From the NCBI RefSeq assembly GCF_008801815.1, contig NZ_VZOX01000009.1: 64,000 nucleotides of DNA; one strand, given 5' to 3'. The notes under the pieces are model-generated. The model ran no database searches and was not told the DNA's origin. It saw nothing but the letters and a program-made list of their open reading frames with translations. Shown one piece after another: positions 36,786 through 45,118 of this stretch. The number at the start of each line of letters is the position of its first letter. Position 1 is the first letter of the stretch. The position numbers and the translations under genes were made by a program. Origin of the DNA: Edwardsiella anguillarum. Lineage in GTDB: Bacteria; Pseudomonadota; Gammaproteobacteria; Enterobacterales; Enterobacteriaceae.

Positions 36786-36861
36786 GGGTCGTTAGCTCAG
36801 TTGGTAGAGCAGTTGACTTTTAATCAATTGGTCGCAGGTTCGAATCCTGCACGACCCACCA
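36786..36861 (+). tRNA. tRNA-Lys (anticodon UUU), copy 1
   Basis: 76 bases with 5' GGGTCGTT pairing with the 3' ACGACCC, D-loop AGCTCAGTTGGTAGAGC, anticodon TTT in GACTTTTAATC, T-arm GGTTCGAATCC and encoded CCA. First of five identical copies. Confidence 0.98.
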
Positions 36862-36948
36862 TTTTCCCGATGAGAAATCGGTGTTTAGCGTGAAGGATAA
36901 CATCGCCTGGCGATGGCCCATCAGGGCGAGGCGTAAGCCGCGTCATCC

Positions 36949-36961
36949 AGCACGACCCACC
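36949..36961 (+). pseudogene. Vestigial 3' end of a tRNA-Lys
   Basis: AGCACGACCCACC in the spacer after copy 1 repeats the last bases of tRNA-Lys without the rest of the gene. A degenerate counterpart (ATCCTGCAC, then CAGCCGCCATT) is at 37148-37167 in the spacer after copy 2. Confidence 0.6.
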
Positions 36962-37009
36962 GCACATTCTGGTGAGTGACATTCTGTAATAGGCAGTAAA
37001 CCACGGTGC

Positions 37010-37085
37010 GGGTCGTTAGCTCAGTTGGTAGAGCAGTTGACTTTTAATCAATTGGTCGCAGGTTCGAATCCTGCACGACCCACCA
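37010..37085 (+). tRNA. tRNA-Lys (anticodon UUU), copy 2
   Basis: Identical in sequence to copy 1, with encoded CCA. The spacer after it is homologous to the spacer after copy 1 (ATGAGA-ATCGG-TTTAGCGTGA pattern). Confidence 0.98.
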
Positions 37086-37260
37086 TTCTCGCGATGAGAG
37101 ATCGGTATTTAGCGTGAGGGATAACGTCGCTTGGCGATGGCATTATCATCCTGCACCAGCCGCCATTCCGAGGGTGAGGCACGGCGAGTAAGGTGTGGTA
37201 ACACACGCATTTCTCAGGCTATCTTAGCCGTCTGGTTTTTCTGTTGGCACTACTCTGTAA

Positions 37261-37336
37261 GGGTCGTTAGCTCAGTTGGTAGAGCAGTTGACTTTTAATC
37301 AATTGGTCGCAGGTTCGAATCCTGCACGACCCACCA
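37261..37336 (+). tRNA. tRNA-Lys (anticodon UUU), copy 3
   Basis: Identical to the other copies, with encoded CCA. Its following spacer is short (41 bases) and unrelated to the others. Confidence 0.98.
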
Positions 37337-37377
37337 TGATTTTGGGTGGCGAAACAGAGTAAGGTGACACATCGAGC

Positions 37378-37453
37378 GGGTCGTTAGCTCAGTTGGTAGA
37401 GCAGTTGACTTTTAATCAATTGGTCGCAGGTTCGAATCCTGCACGACCCACCA
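37378..37453 (+). tRNA. tRNA-Lys (anticodon UUU), copy 4
   Basis: Identical to the other copies, with encoded CCA. The spacer after it again resembles that after copy 1, including TCGCCTGGCGATGGCCCATC. Confidence 0.98.
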
Positions 37454-37603
37454 TTCTCGCGATGAGAAACCGGTATTCAGCGTGTAAGGATACATCGCCT
37501 GGCGATGGCCCATCAGGGCGAGGCGTCAGCCGCGTCATTCCGCACGATCTCCGCGTTCTCCATCCGACGGCGACACTCTGCAATAGGCCGCACCTCACGA
37601 CGC

Positions 37604-37679
37604 GGGTCGTTAGCTCAGTTGGTAGAGCAGTTGACTTTTAATCAATTGGTCGCAGGTTCGAATCCTGCACGACCCACCA
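37604..37679 (+). tRNA. tRNA-Lys (anticodon UUU), copy 5
   Basis: Identical to the other copies, with encoded CCA. E. coli has lysine and valine tRNAs mixed at this locus; here only lysine copies are found. Confidence 0.98.
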
Positions 37680-38147
37680 CTCTCCGCGATAAGAAATCGA
37701 TGTTTAGCGTGCAGGACAGCACCGCTTGGCGATGGCCACTTAGGGCCGGGCGTCAGCTGCGTCACTCTGCGCGACCGATCATGCGCCGCGCCGGACCGTC
37801 CGCCACCCTTCGCTCCCTTATGCCGCACGCATGTTCCATCCTGGCTCGATGTCTCACCGATCGCGCGCTGCCGGCTTCGATTTCCCGCCCACCCAGCGAG
37901 CTTCGATATTTGCGCGCGGCGGCGGTGACGCCAGTGAATTAGTCTGTCGCTAAGCGCTTTCATCATTTTGATACTTCAAATGCACCGATTAATCTAGAGT
38001 GATATTTCGGAGTCGTTATTTTATTTATATATATCAATTAACTATATAAAACGGCGGCGATGGATCCCATCGTTTACAACGGCGTGAGAAAGCGGATAGA
38101 TTGAAAAGTATCGCTATACGCCTTTTCTACGACACGATGGATGCACT
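37680..38147 (+). other. Intergenic region between the tRNA array and aroG
   Basis: The first part is the last tRNA spacer repeat; the rest is unremarkable, becoming AT-rich from about 37970 before aroG. No gene is supported. TyrR controls aroG in E. coli, but no convincing TyrR box was seen by eye. E. coli has nadA, pnuC and zitB in this interval. Confidence 0.6.
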
Positions 38148-39212
38148 ATGAGCTATCAGAACGACGATTTACGGATTACACAGATCAAGGAACTGCTGCC
38201 GCCGGTGGCGCTGCTGGAGGCCTTTCCAGCCACCGCCTGTGCGGCCGGCACGGTGTCGCAGACCCGTAGCGCTATTCACCGAATCTTACAGGGGCAGGAC
38301 GATCGCCTGCTGGTGATCATCGGCCCCTGTTCCATCCACGATCCGCAGGCGGCGAAGGAGTATGCCTCCCGCCTGCTGGCGCTGCGCAGCGCGCTGGCCG
38401 GCGAGCTGGAGATTGTGATGCGCGTTTACTTTGAGAAGCCGCGTACCACCGTGGGCTGGAAGGGACTGATCAACGATCCGCACATGGACGGCAGCTACTG
38501 CATCAACGACGGCCTGCGCAGCGCTCGTCGCCTGCTGCTGGAGATCAACGACAGCGGAATGCCAACCGCCGGGGAGTTTCTCGACATGATCACCCCGCAG
38601 TATCTGGCTGATCTGATGAGCTGGGGTGCCATTGGGGCGCGGACCACCGAGTCGCAGGTGCACCGCGAGCTGGCCTCGGGGCTCTCCTGCCCGGTGGGCT
38701 TTAAAAATGGCACCGATGGCACCATCAAGGTGGCTATCGACGCCATCAACGCCGCCGGGGCGCCGCACTGCTTCCTGTCGGTGACCAAGTGGGGACACTC
38801 GGCCATCGTCAATACCCGCGGCAACGGCGACTGCCACATTATTCTGCGCGGCGGCAAGAGCCCCAACTACAGCGCCGCAGACGTACAGGCGGTGAAGACG
38901 GGTTTGCGTCAGGCCGGTTTGCCGCCGCGGCTGATGATCGACTTCAGCCATGCGAACAGCAGCAAGCAGTTCAAGCGCCAGATGGCGGTATGCGAGGATG
39001 TCTGCGCCCAGATGGCCGCCGGTGAGCAGGCTATCATGGGGGTGATGATCGAAAGCCACCTGGTGGAGGGAAATCAGAACCCGGACGGCGGCAAGGCGCT
39101 GCGCTACGGGCAGAGCGTCACTGATGCCTGCATCGGCTGGGAGGACAGCGAGCGCGCCCTGCGTCAGCTGGCCGACGCGGTACGCGCGCGCCGGGCACGG
39201 CCGACCGCCTAG
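38148..39212 (+). CDS. aroG: 3-deoxy-7-phosphoheptulonate synthase, Phe-sensitive type
   Basis: This enzyme joins phosphoenolpyruvate and erythrose 4-phosphate in the first step of aromatic amino acid synthesis. The 354-residue protein starts MSYQNDDLRITQIKELLPPV and is close to E. coli AroG (350). Conserved blocks are IGPCSIHDPQAAKEYA, RVYFEKPRTTVGWKGLINDP and GARTTESQVHRELASGLSCP. The N-terminus is that of AroG rather than AroF or AroH, so feedback inhibition by phenylalanine is likely. Confidence 0.96.
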   Translation: MSYQNDDLRITQIKELLPPVALLEAFPATACAAGTVSQTRSAIHRILQGQDDRLLVIIGPCSIHDPQAAKEYASRLLALRSALAGELEIVMRVYFEKPRTTVGWKGLINDPHMDGSYCINDGLRSARRLLLEINDSGMPTAGEFLDMITPQYLADLMSWGAIGARTTESQVHRELASGLSCPVGFKNGTDGTIKVAIDAINAAGAPHCFLSVTKWGHSAIVNTRGNGDCHIILRGGKSPNYSAADVQAVKTGLRQAGLPPRLMIDFSHANSSKQFKRQMAVCEDVCAQMAAGEQAIMGVMIESHLVEGNQNPDGGKALRYGQSVTDACIGWEDSERALRQLADAVRARRARPTA

Positions 39213-39221
39213 GCGCGTTGA

Positions 39222-39250
39222 CCGCCGCGGGGCTCAGCGCCCCGCGGCGG
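39222..39250. terminator. GC-rich stem-loop between aroG and gpmA
   Basis: Perfect 12-base arms CCGCCGCGGGGC and GCCCCGCGGCGG around TCAGC separate two convergent genes. There is no U run, so it may block or process transcripts from both sides rather than act as a classic terminator. Confidence 0.5.
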
Positions 39251-39268
39251 CGTAAGCGGGGGAGGCGG

Positions 39269-40021
39269 CTAGCCCGCCTTGCCCTGATTGGCGACGGCGT
39301 CTTGGCGGGCGGCAATCTCGTCGGCGTCGCCAAGGTAGTAGTGGCGCAGCGGCTGCATATCGGCGTCAAACTCATACACCAGCGGAACCCCGGTCGGGAT
39401 ATTCAGCTCGACAATCTCGCTTTCGCTCAGGCGATCCAGGTGCTTGACCAGCGCACGCAGCGAATTGCCGTGGGCGGCGATGATGATCCGCTCGCCGGCG
39501 GCGATGCGCGGCGCGATCTGCTGCTGCCAATAGGGGATCACCCGCTCGATGGTGGTGGCCAGGCTCTCGGTCAGCGGGAGCTCGTCGGCGCTCAGGGCCG
39601 CATAGCGCGGATCGTGGCCGGGATAGCGGGGATCGTCCGGCGTCAGGGCCGGTGGGGTGATGGCAAAGGCGCGGCGCCACAGCTTGACCTGTTCGTCGCC
39701 GTACTGCTGCGCGGTCTCCGCCTTGTTCAGCCCCTGCAGGGCGCCATAGTGACGCTCATTGAGCTTCCACGATTTCTCCACCGGTAGCCACGGCTGATCG
39801 AGCTCATCCAGTACGTGCCACAGGGTATGAATGGCGCGCTTGAGCACGGAGGTGTAGGCGACGTCAAAGGAAAATCCCTGCGCCTTCAGAAGGCGGCCCG
39901 CCGCCAGCGCCTCCTGGCGCCCTTTCTCTGACAGTTCAACGTCGGTCCAGCCGGTGAAGCGGTTTTCCCGGTTCCATTCGCTTTCGCCGTGACGGACCAG
40001 AACCAGTTTGGTGACAGCCAT
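39269..40021 (-). CDS. gpmA: 2,3-bisphosphoglycerate-dependent phosphoglycerate mutase
   Basis: This glycolytic enzyme interconverts 3- and 2-phosphoglycerate. The 250-residue protein has the phosphohistidine motif VLVRHGESEWNRENRFTGW (His11), ERHYGALQGLNKAE, and AAHGNSLRALVKHLD near the C-terminus. Length equals E. coli GpmA. A perfect Fur-box palindrome lies 26 bases upstream of the start, indicating iron control. Confidence 0.97.
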   Translation of the reverse strand: MAVTKLVLVRHGESEWNRENRFTGWTDVELSEKGRQEALAAGRLLKAQGFSFDVAYTSVLKRAIHTLWHVLDELDQPWLPVEKSWKLNERHYGALQGLNKAETAQQYGDEQVKLWRRAFAITPPALTPDDPRYPGHDPRYAALSADELPLTESLATTIERVIPYWQQQIAPRIAAGERIIIAAHGNSLRALVKHLDRLSESEIVELNIPTGVPLVYEFDADMQPLRHYYLGDADEIAARQDAVANQGKAG

Positions 40022-40046
40022 AGTGAGACTCCTTAATTACGATTCT

Positions 40047-40069
40047 ATAATGATAATTATTATCATTAT
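40047..40069 (-). promoter_or_regulatory. Fur box upstream of gpmA
   Basis: A 23-base perfect palindrome with core AATGATAATTATTATCATT (40049-40067) matches the Fur consensus GATAATGATAATCATTATC. It lies just before the gpmA start, where it would block the promoter when iron is plentiful. gpmA is known to be Fur-regulated in E. coli. Confidence 0.88.
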
Positions 40070-40400
40070 GATGCGTGGAATGCAATGGCCCTGCGTGCGC
40101 CCGGCGCGCTTCTCGCCCGCGCCGCGCGATCTACTCAGTGTAGTTGATGCGCCGCCGCGACAGATCGCGATTCGGGCGATCGCCGGCGCCCGGCGTGGAC
40201 GGGATCCTATCCGCCTCTCATTTTTGCCGCTTCGAGGTTTTTCCCCGGGGGATTGTTGATTATAGTTAACGGCTTGTTTCAATTGTTAACATTAAGGTCT
40301 GCTCCGCGCTCCGGCGTCCGGCACTGACTCCTCTCGGTATCGGGCCCCTCGGCGCCGAGCGGGGTAGATATGGCATCGATTCAGGATAGAGAGGTTCCAC
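40070..40400 (+). other. Intergenic region before the DASS transporter
   Basis: No gene is supported. GTTGA (40255) and two GTTAAC motifs (40265-40270 and 40285-40290) are spaced by about one and two helical turns, resembling the direct repeats bound by ArcA. This is only a candidate. Confidence 0.4.
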
Positions 40401-41780
40401 ATGGAAGCAACCCCGTTGACCGCTGCAGTGGCCAGCCCGCCGTCGCAGCGGGGCTTAGTGATTATCGCGCTCGATATCGCGCTGCTGCTGCTGCTGCTCA
40501 ATACCCTGCCTTTTGAGGAAAAAGCCAATATCGGCCTGGCGCTGACCGTGTTTATCGGCGTGCTGTGGCTGACGGAGGCGGTGCACGTGACCATCACGGC
40601 GCTGCTGGTGCCGCTGCTGGCGATCGGCTTTGGACTGCTGGACGCCGGCGGCGCGCTGAAGTCTTTTTCTAACCCGACCATCTTTCTGTTCTTCGGCGGC
40701 TTTGTGCTGGCGACGGCGCTGCACGTGCAGGGGCTGGATCGCCTGATCGCCAACCGGCTACTGCTGCTGGCCGGCGGGCGCATGGGGAGGGCGGTGTTGA
40801 TGCTGTTCAGCGTCACCGCGGCGCTCTCCATGTGGATCAGCAATACGGCGACGGCGGCGATGATGCTGCCGCTGGCGCTGGGGATCCTGGCCAACCTGGA
40901 TCCGGCGCGCGAGCGTAACACCTATGTGTTTCTGCTGCTGGGGGTCGCCTACAGCGCCAGCATCGGCGGCCTTGGCACCCTGGTGGGTAGCCCGCCCAAC
41001 GCCATCGCCGCGGCGCAGCTGGGGGTCGACTTCCTCACCTGGATGAAGTTTGGCATCCCGGTGATGGTGGTGATGATGCCGCTGATGATGGGGCTGCTTT
41101 ACCTGATACTGCGCCCTAACCTGAAGCACCGGGTAGCGCTGCAGGTGGAGACGCTGGAGTGGACCCTGCCGCGCCTGATTGCGCTGGTTATCTTTGGGCT
41201 GACGGTTTTCGGCTGGATCTTCAGCGTCCAGCTCAGCGCCCTGCTGGGCGGGATCAAGCAGTTCGATACCCTGGTTGCGGTGTCGGCCGCGGTGCTGATC
41301 GGCGCCACCGGCGTGGCCAGCTGGGAGCAGATCCAGCGCAATACGGAGTGGGGGGTGCTGATGCTGTTCGGCGGCGGACTGACCCTGAGCCTGATCCTAG
41401 AGGACTCCGGCGCCAGCGCTATCCTGGCGCGCGGCATGGCCGATATCTTTGGGCATAGCCACTGGTTTATCATTCTGCTGGCGGTGGCGACGTTCATCAT
41501 TTTTCTGACCGAGTTTACCAGCAATACCGCCAGCGCCGCACTGCTGGTGCCGGTATTCGCGACCGTCGCCAAGGCGCTGGGCATGCCGGAGAGCCTGCTG
41601 ACGCTGGTGATCGGGATCGGCGCCTCCTGCGCCTTCATGCTGCCCGTGGCCACGCCGCCGAACGCCATCGTGTTCGGCTCGGGCTATATCCGCCAGCGGG
41701 AGATGGTGCGGGTCGGCTTTTGGCTAAACCTGGTCAGCATCGTTGCGCTCAGCCTGTTCGCTTGGTTCTTCTGGCGCTGA
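40401..41780 (+). CDS. DASS (SLC13) family anion:sodium symporter
   Basis: This is a 459-residue inner-membrane transporter of the divalent anion:Na+ symporter family, whose members carry succinate, fumarate, malate, citrate or sulfate. Both SNT signature motifs are present, SNTATAAMMLPLALG (about residue 151) and SNTASAALLVPVFA (about 374), each followed by a PPNAI-type loop (GSPPNAIAA, ATPPNAIVF). About 11-12 hydrophobic segments are visible. A dicarboxylate is the most likely substrate, given the TCA-rich surroundings, but the sequence does not decide it. It sits between gpmA and galM, which are adjacent in E. coli. Confidence 0.87.
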   Translation: MEATPLTAAVASPPSQRGLVIIALDIALLLLLLNTLPFEEKANIGLALTVFIGVLWLTEAVHVTITALLVPLLAIGFGLLDAGGALKSFSNPTIFLFFGGFVLATALHVQGLDRLIANRLLLLAGGRMGRAVLMLFSVTAALSMWISNTATAAMMLPLALGILANLDPARERNTYVFLLLGVAYSASIGGLGTLVGSPPNAIAAAQLGVDFLTWMKFGIPVMVVMMPLMMGLLYLILRPNLKHRVALQVETLEWTLPRLIALVIFGLTVFGWIFSVQLSALLGGIKQFDTLVAVSAAVLIGATGVASWEQIQRNTEWGVLMLFGGGLTLSLILEDSGASAILARGMADIFGHSHWFIILLAVATFIIFLTEFTSNTASAALLVPVFATVAKALGMPESLLTLVIGIGASCAFMLPVATPPNAIVFGSGYIRQREMVRVGFWLNLVSIVALSLFAWFFWR

Positions 41781-41840
41781 GCGACCCCGTGCCCGCCAGC
41801 GCAGCGCGGACGACGGCGCCGTCGCGCGCGGCGCTGGTGC

Positions 41841-42893
41841 TCAGCGTAGCGTGAACTGATAGCGGGTAAAGGCCCGGTAGGTCTCGCCGGGCTGCAGCAT
41901 GCAGTCGGGCTGCGGCCATTCCGGATGGTTGGGGCTGTCGGGTAAAAACGCGCTCTCCAGCGCCACGCCGGCATAGTCGGCGTAGTGGCTGCCGCGGCGG
42001 TCGGGGACGCCGGCCAGGAAATTCCCGCTGTAGAGCTGCAGCGCCGGGGCGCTGGTGTACAGTCGCAGGCTAACCCGGTCATCGGCGGCGCTCAGTACGG
42101 CGGCGGGATAGGCGCCGTCGGCGCAGCGTGCCTGCAGCAGGTAGGCGTGGTCGTAGCCCTTAGTTCGCCGCTGATCGGCATCCTTGAGCAGATCCTGCCC
42201 CAGCCGCTTGGCCTGGCGAAAATCCATTCCGCTGCCTGAAACAGGGGTCAGCGGCGCGCAGGGGATCCCCGTCTCATCCACCGGCAGGTAGCGATCGGCG
42301 TTCAGCTGCAGGCGCTGCGCCAGCGCGTCGGCCTGCGTCTCGCCGTCCAGATTAAAGTAGGCGTGGTTGGTCAGACCGACCGGGCAGGCGCGGTCGATGC
42401 TGGCCTGCCAGCGGATCTCGACCCGGTCGTCGTCGCTGAGGGTATAGCGGGTCTCCACGCGCAGGTTGCCGGGATAGCCCTGATCGCCGTCGGGTGAGTC
42501 CAGCCGGTAGGTCACCGAGCGCGCATCGCAGGCGACCCGCTGCCAGCGGCGCTTGTCAAACCCCTGCGGGCCGCCGTGCAGTTGATTGACGCCCTGGCTG
42601 GGCTGAAGCACGACGGTTTGCCCCTGGCGGGTATAGCGGGCGTGGGCGATCCGGTTGGCGTAGCGTCCCACGGTGGCCCCCAGAAAGGCCTGTTGCTGCG
42701 GGTATTGCCCGGCGCGCTGGCAGCCGAGCAGCACCTCGCGCGCCTGACCGTCGGGCAGCGCCAGGCGACAGGAGAGCCAGGTCGCCCCCCAGTCCATCAG
42801 CAGCAGCGTGCTGCCGCGGGCGTTGTGCAGCGCGGTGAACTGAAAGGGGGCGCCGTCCGGCGCGGTCTCATACGCGGGCTGTGGGGTTAACAT
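41841..42893 (-). CDS. galM: Galactose mutarotase (aldose 1-epimerase)
   Basis: This enzyme interconverts alpha- and beta-D-galactose before GalK acts. The 350-residue protein has GRYANRIAHARY, the catalytic histidine in TNHAYFNLDGE and the late ALESAFLPDSPNHPEWPQ. Length is near E. coli GalM (346). It overlaps the end of galK by seven bases and is the last gene of galETKM. Confidence 0.96.
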   Translation of the reverse strand: MLTPQPAYETAPDGAPFQFTALHNARGSTLLLMDWGATWLSCRLALPDGQAREVLLGCQRAGQYPQQQAFLGATVGRYANRIAHARYTRQGQTVVLQPSQGVNQLHGGPQGFDKRRWQRVACDARSVTYRLDSPDGDQGYPGNLRVETRYTLSDDDRVEIRWQASIDRACPVGLTNHAYFNLDGETQADALAQRLQLNADRYLPVDETGIPCAPLTPVSGSGMDFRQAKRLGQDLLKDADQRRTKGYDHAYLLQARCADGAYPAAVLSAADDRVSLRLYTSAPALQLYSGNFLAGVPDRRGSHYADYAGVALESAFLPDSPNHPEWPQPDCMLQPGETYRAFTRYQFTLR

Positions 42894-44044
42894 ACGCTGG
42901 CTCCCGCGGAGGGCTGACAGACATAGAAGGTTTCCCGTAGGCCGGTGCGGTCGGCGTAGTCGCGGGCGACCGCCGCGCGCACCGGCTCGACCAGCGTCTG
43001 CGGCATCAGCGCGACGACGCAGCCGCCGAAGCCGCCGCCGGTCATACGCACGCCGCCGCGATCGCCGATGACCCCCTTGACGATCTCGACCAGGGTATCG
43101 ATGGGGGGAACGGTGATGGCGAAGTCATCGCGCATGGAGGCGTGGGACGCGGCCATCAGCTCACCCATCTGTACCAGATCGCCCGCGGCGAGTGCGTCGG
43201 CCGCCTGCAGCGTACGCTGGTTTTCGCCGATCACGTGGCGCGCGCGGCGGGCGGTCAGTGCCGGAAGCCCGTGGGACTCGGCGGCGAAGCGCTGCGGGGT
43301 GACGTCGCGCAGGGCGTCGACGCCAAAGAAGTGCGCCGCCGCTTCGCACTGCTGGCGGCGGGTGTTGTATTCGCTGTCGACCAGCCCGCGCTTGACGTTG
43401 GAATTGATGATCACCACCGCGGCCTCCGGCGGCAGCGGCACCGCACGGGTGGTCAGGGAGCGGCAGTCGATCAGCAGGGCGTGCTGCGCCTGTCCAAGGG
43501 CGGAGATCAGCTGATCCATGATACCGCAGTTGCAGCCGACGAAGCGGTTTTCCGCCTCCTGGCCGTTGAGCGCCAGGGCGACGCCGTCCAGCGGCAGCTG
43601 ATATAGCGCTTGCAGCGCCTGGCCTACGGCGACCTCCAGCGAGGCGGAGGAGCTGAGTCCCGCCCCCTGCGGCACGTTGCCGCTGATCACCATATCGATG
43701 CCGCCGACGCCGTCGCAGCGCTGCTGCAGGTGTTTTATCACCCCGCGGACATAGTTGCTCCACATCATATCGTCACGGGCGACTATGGGCTGATCGAGGC
43801 TGAAGCTGTCCTGCTGGCCGTCGTAGTCGGCGGCGATGACGCGCACGCGCCGATCGCGGCGCGGCGCACAGCTGATGACGGTTTGGTAGTCGATGGCGCA
43901 GGGCAGCACAAAGCCATCGTTGTAGTCGGTGTGCTCACCGATCAGGTTGACCCGTCCCGGCGCCTGCACGCACAGCGTCGGCGCATAGCCAAACTCACGG
44001 GTAAACATGTCACGGGTCACGGCAATCAGATCATGGAGGCGCAT
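42887..44044 (-). CDS. galK: Galactokinase
   Basis: This GHMP kinase phosphorylates galactose with ATP. The 385-residue protein has the galactokinase signature GRVNLIGEHTDYNDGFVLPC, the ATP-binding PQGAGLSSSASLEVAVG and the C-terminal MTGGGFGGCVVAL. Length is near E. coli GalK (382). It is 19 bases after galT. Confidence 0.98.
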   Translation of the reverse strand: MRLHDLIAVTRDMFTREFGYAPTLCVQAPGRVNLIGEHTDYNDGFVLPCAIDYQTVISCAPRRDRRVRVIAADYDGQQDSFSLDQPIVARDDMMWSNYVRGVIKHLQQRCDGVGGIDMVISGNVPQGAGLSSSASLEVAVGQALQALYQLPLDGVALALNGQEAENRFVGCNCGIMDQLISALGQAQHALLIDCRSLTTRAVPLPPEAAVVIINSNVKRGLVDSEYNTRRQQCEAAAHFFGVDALRDVTPQRFAAESHGLPALTARRARHVIGENQRTLQAADALAAGDLVQMGELMAASHASMRDDFAITVPPIDTLVEIVKGVIGDRGGVRMTGGGFGGCVVALMPQTLVEPVRAAVARDYADRTGLRETFYVCQPSAGASVC

Positions 44045-44063
44045 GGGTGTTCTCCTCTCGGGG

Positions 44064-45113
44064 TCAGGCTTGGCTAAAGTGGACGTCGCTGACGGCGCGC
44101 AGGCGTTCGGCCGCCTGCTCCGGCGTCAGATCGCGCTGGGTTTCTGCCAGCATTTCATATCCCACCATAAACTTGCGCACCGTGGCGGAGCGCAGCAGGG
44201 GGGGGTAAAAGTGGGCGTGTAGCTGCCAGTGTTCGGCCTCATCCTGGCCAAAGGGGGCGCCGTGCCACCCCATGGAGTAGGGGAACGCGCAGTGGAACAG
44301 GTTGTCGTAGCGGCTGGTCAGCTTTTTCAGCGCCAGCGCCAGATCGCCGCGCTGCGCCGCATCGATATCGGGCAGACGCAGCAGGTGCTGCTTAGGCAGC
44401 AGCAGGGTTTCGAACGGCCAGGCGGCCCAGTAGGGCACCACCGCCAGCCAGTGGCGGGTTTCCACCACGGTGCGGCTACCGTCATCCCGCTCGCGCTGCA
44501 GATAGTCGAGCAGCAGCGGACGGCGATGGCGGACAAAGTAGTCGCGCTGCAGCCGATCTTCGCGCGCCGCCTCGTTGGGCAGGAAGCTGTTGGCCCAGAT
44601 CTGGCCGTGCGGGTGGGGATTCGAGCAGCCCATGGCCGCGCCTTTATTCTCAAAGACCTGCACCCAGGGATAGCGGCTGCCCAGCTCGGCGCTCTGCTGC
44701 TGCCAGGTTTCGATCACCGCCTCCAGCGCCGGCAGCGTCAGCTGCGGCAGGGTCTTGCTGTGGTCGGGTGAGAAGCAGATCACCCGGCTGGTACCGCGTG
44801 CGCTGGCGCTGCGCATCAGGACGTCATCGCTGTGCGGTGCATCGGGGGTGTCGGGCATCAGGGCGGCAAAGTCGTTGGTAAACACATGGGTCGCGCGGTA
44901 GTCCGGGTTGCGATCGCCGGTCACGCGCAGATTGCCCGGGCACAGGTAGCAGTCGGGATCGTGCGCCGGCAGGGCCGCCGCCGCCGGCGTCTCCTGGGCT
45001 CCCTGCCAGGGGCGCTTGGCGCGGTGCGGTGACACCAGCACCCACTGATCGCTGAGGGGGTTGTAGCGGCGGTGCGGATGATCCGCCGGATTAAAGGGAA
45101 TGCTCATCGCCAC
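44064..45113 (-). CDS. galT: Galactose-1-phosphate uridylyltransferase
   Basis: This enzyme exchanges UMP between UDP-glucose and galactose 1-phosphate. The 349-residue protein carries the HIT-type active site GCSNPHPHGQIWAN with the nucleophilic histidine, and zinc-binding residues near CYLCPGN. Length is near E. coli GalT (348). It is five bases after galE. Confidence 0.98.
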   Translation of the reverse strand: MAMSIPFNPADHPHRRYNPLSDQWVLVSPHRAKRPWQGAQETPAAAALPAHDPDCYLCPGNLRVTGDRNPDYRATHVFTNDFAALMPDTPDAPHSDDVLMRSASARGTSRVICFSPDHSKTLPQLTLPALEAVIETWQQQSAELGSRYPWVQVFENKGAAMGCSNPHPHGQIWANSFLPNEAAREDRLQRDYFVRHRRPLLLDYLQRERDDGSRTVVETRHWLAVVPYWAAWPFETLLLPKQHLLRLPDIDAAQRGDLALALKKLTSRYDNLFHCAFPYSMGWHGAPFGQDEAEHWQLHAHFYPPLLRSATVRKFMVGYEMLAETQRDLTPEQAAERLRAVSDVHFSQA

Positions 45114-45118
45114 GCTCC

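Larger units (their letters stand above)
36862..37740 (+). repeat. Duplicated spacer repeats of the tRNA-Lys array
   Basis: Spacers after copies 1, 2, 4 and 5 share a block beginning CGATGAGA/ATCGG and continuing through TTGGCGATGGCC or CCTGGCGATGGCC, so tRNA plus spacer was duplicated as a unit. Divergence between spacers while the tRNAs are identical suggests gene conversion or selection on the tRNAs. Confidence 0.75.

Noticed and set aside
36786..37679. Five regularly repeated 76-base units, considered as a CRISPR array
   Set aside because: Each unit folds as tRNA-Lys with encoded CCA, the spacers are related to one another, and no cas gene is present.
37393..37942. Open frames across the tRNA-Lys array
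   Set aside because: They translate tRNA genes and spacers and have no homology or ribosome sites.
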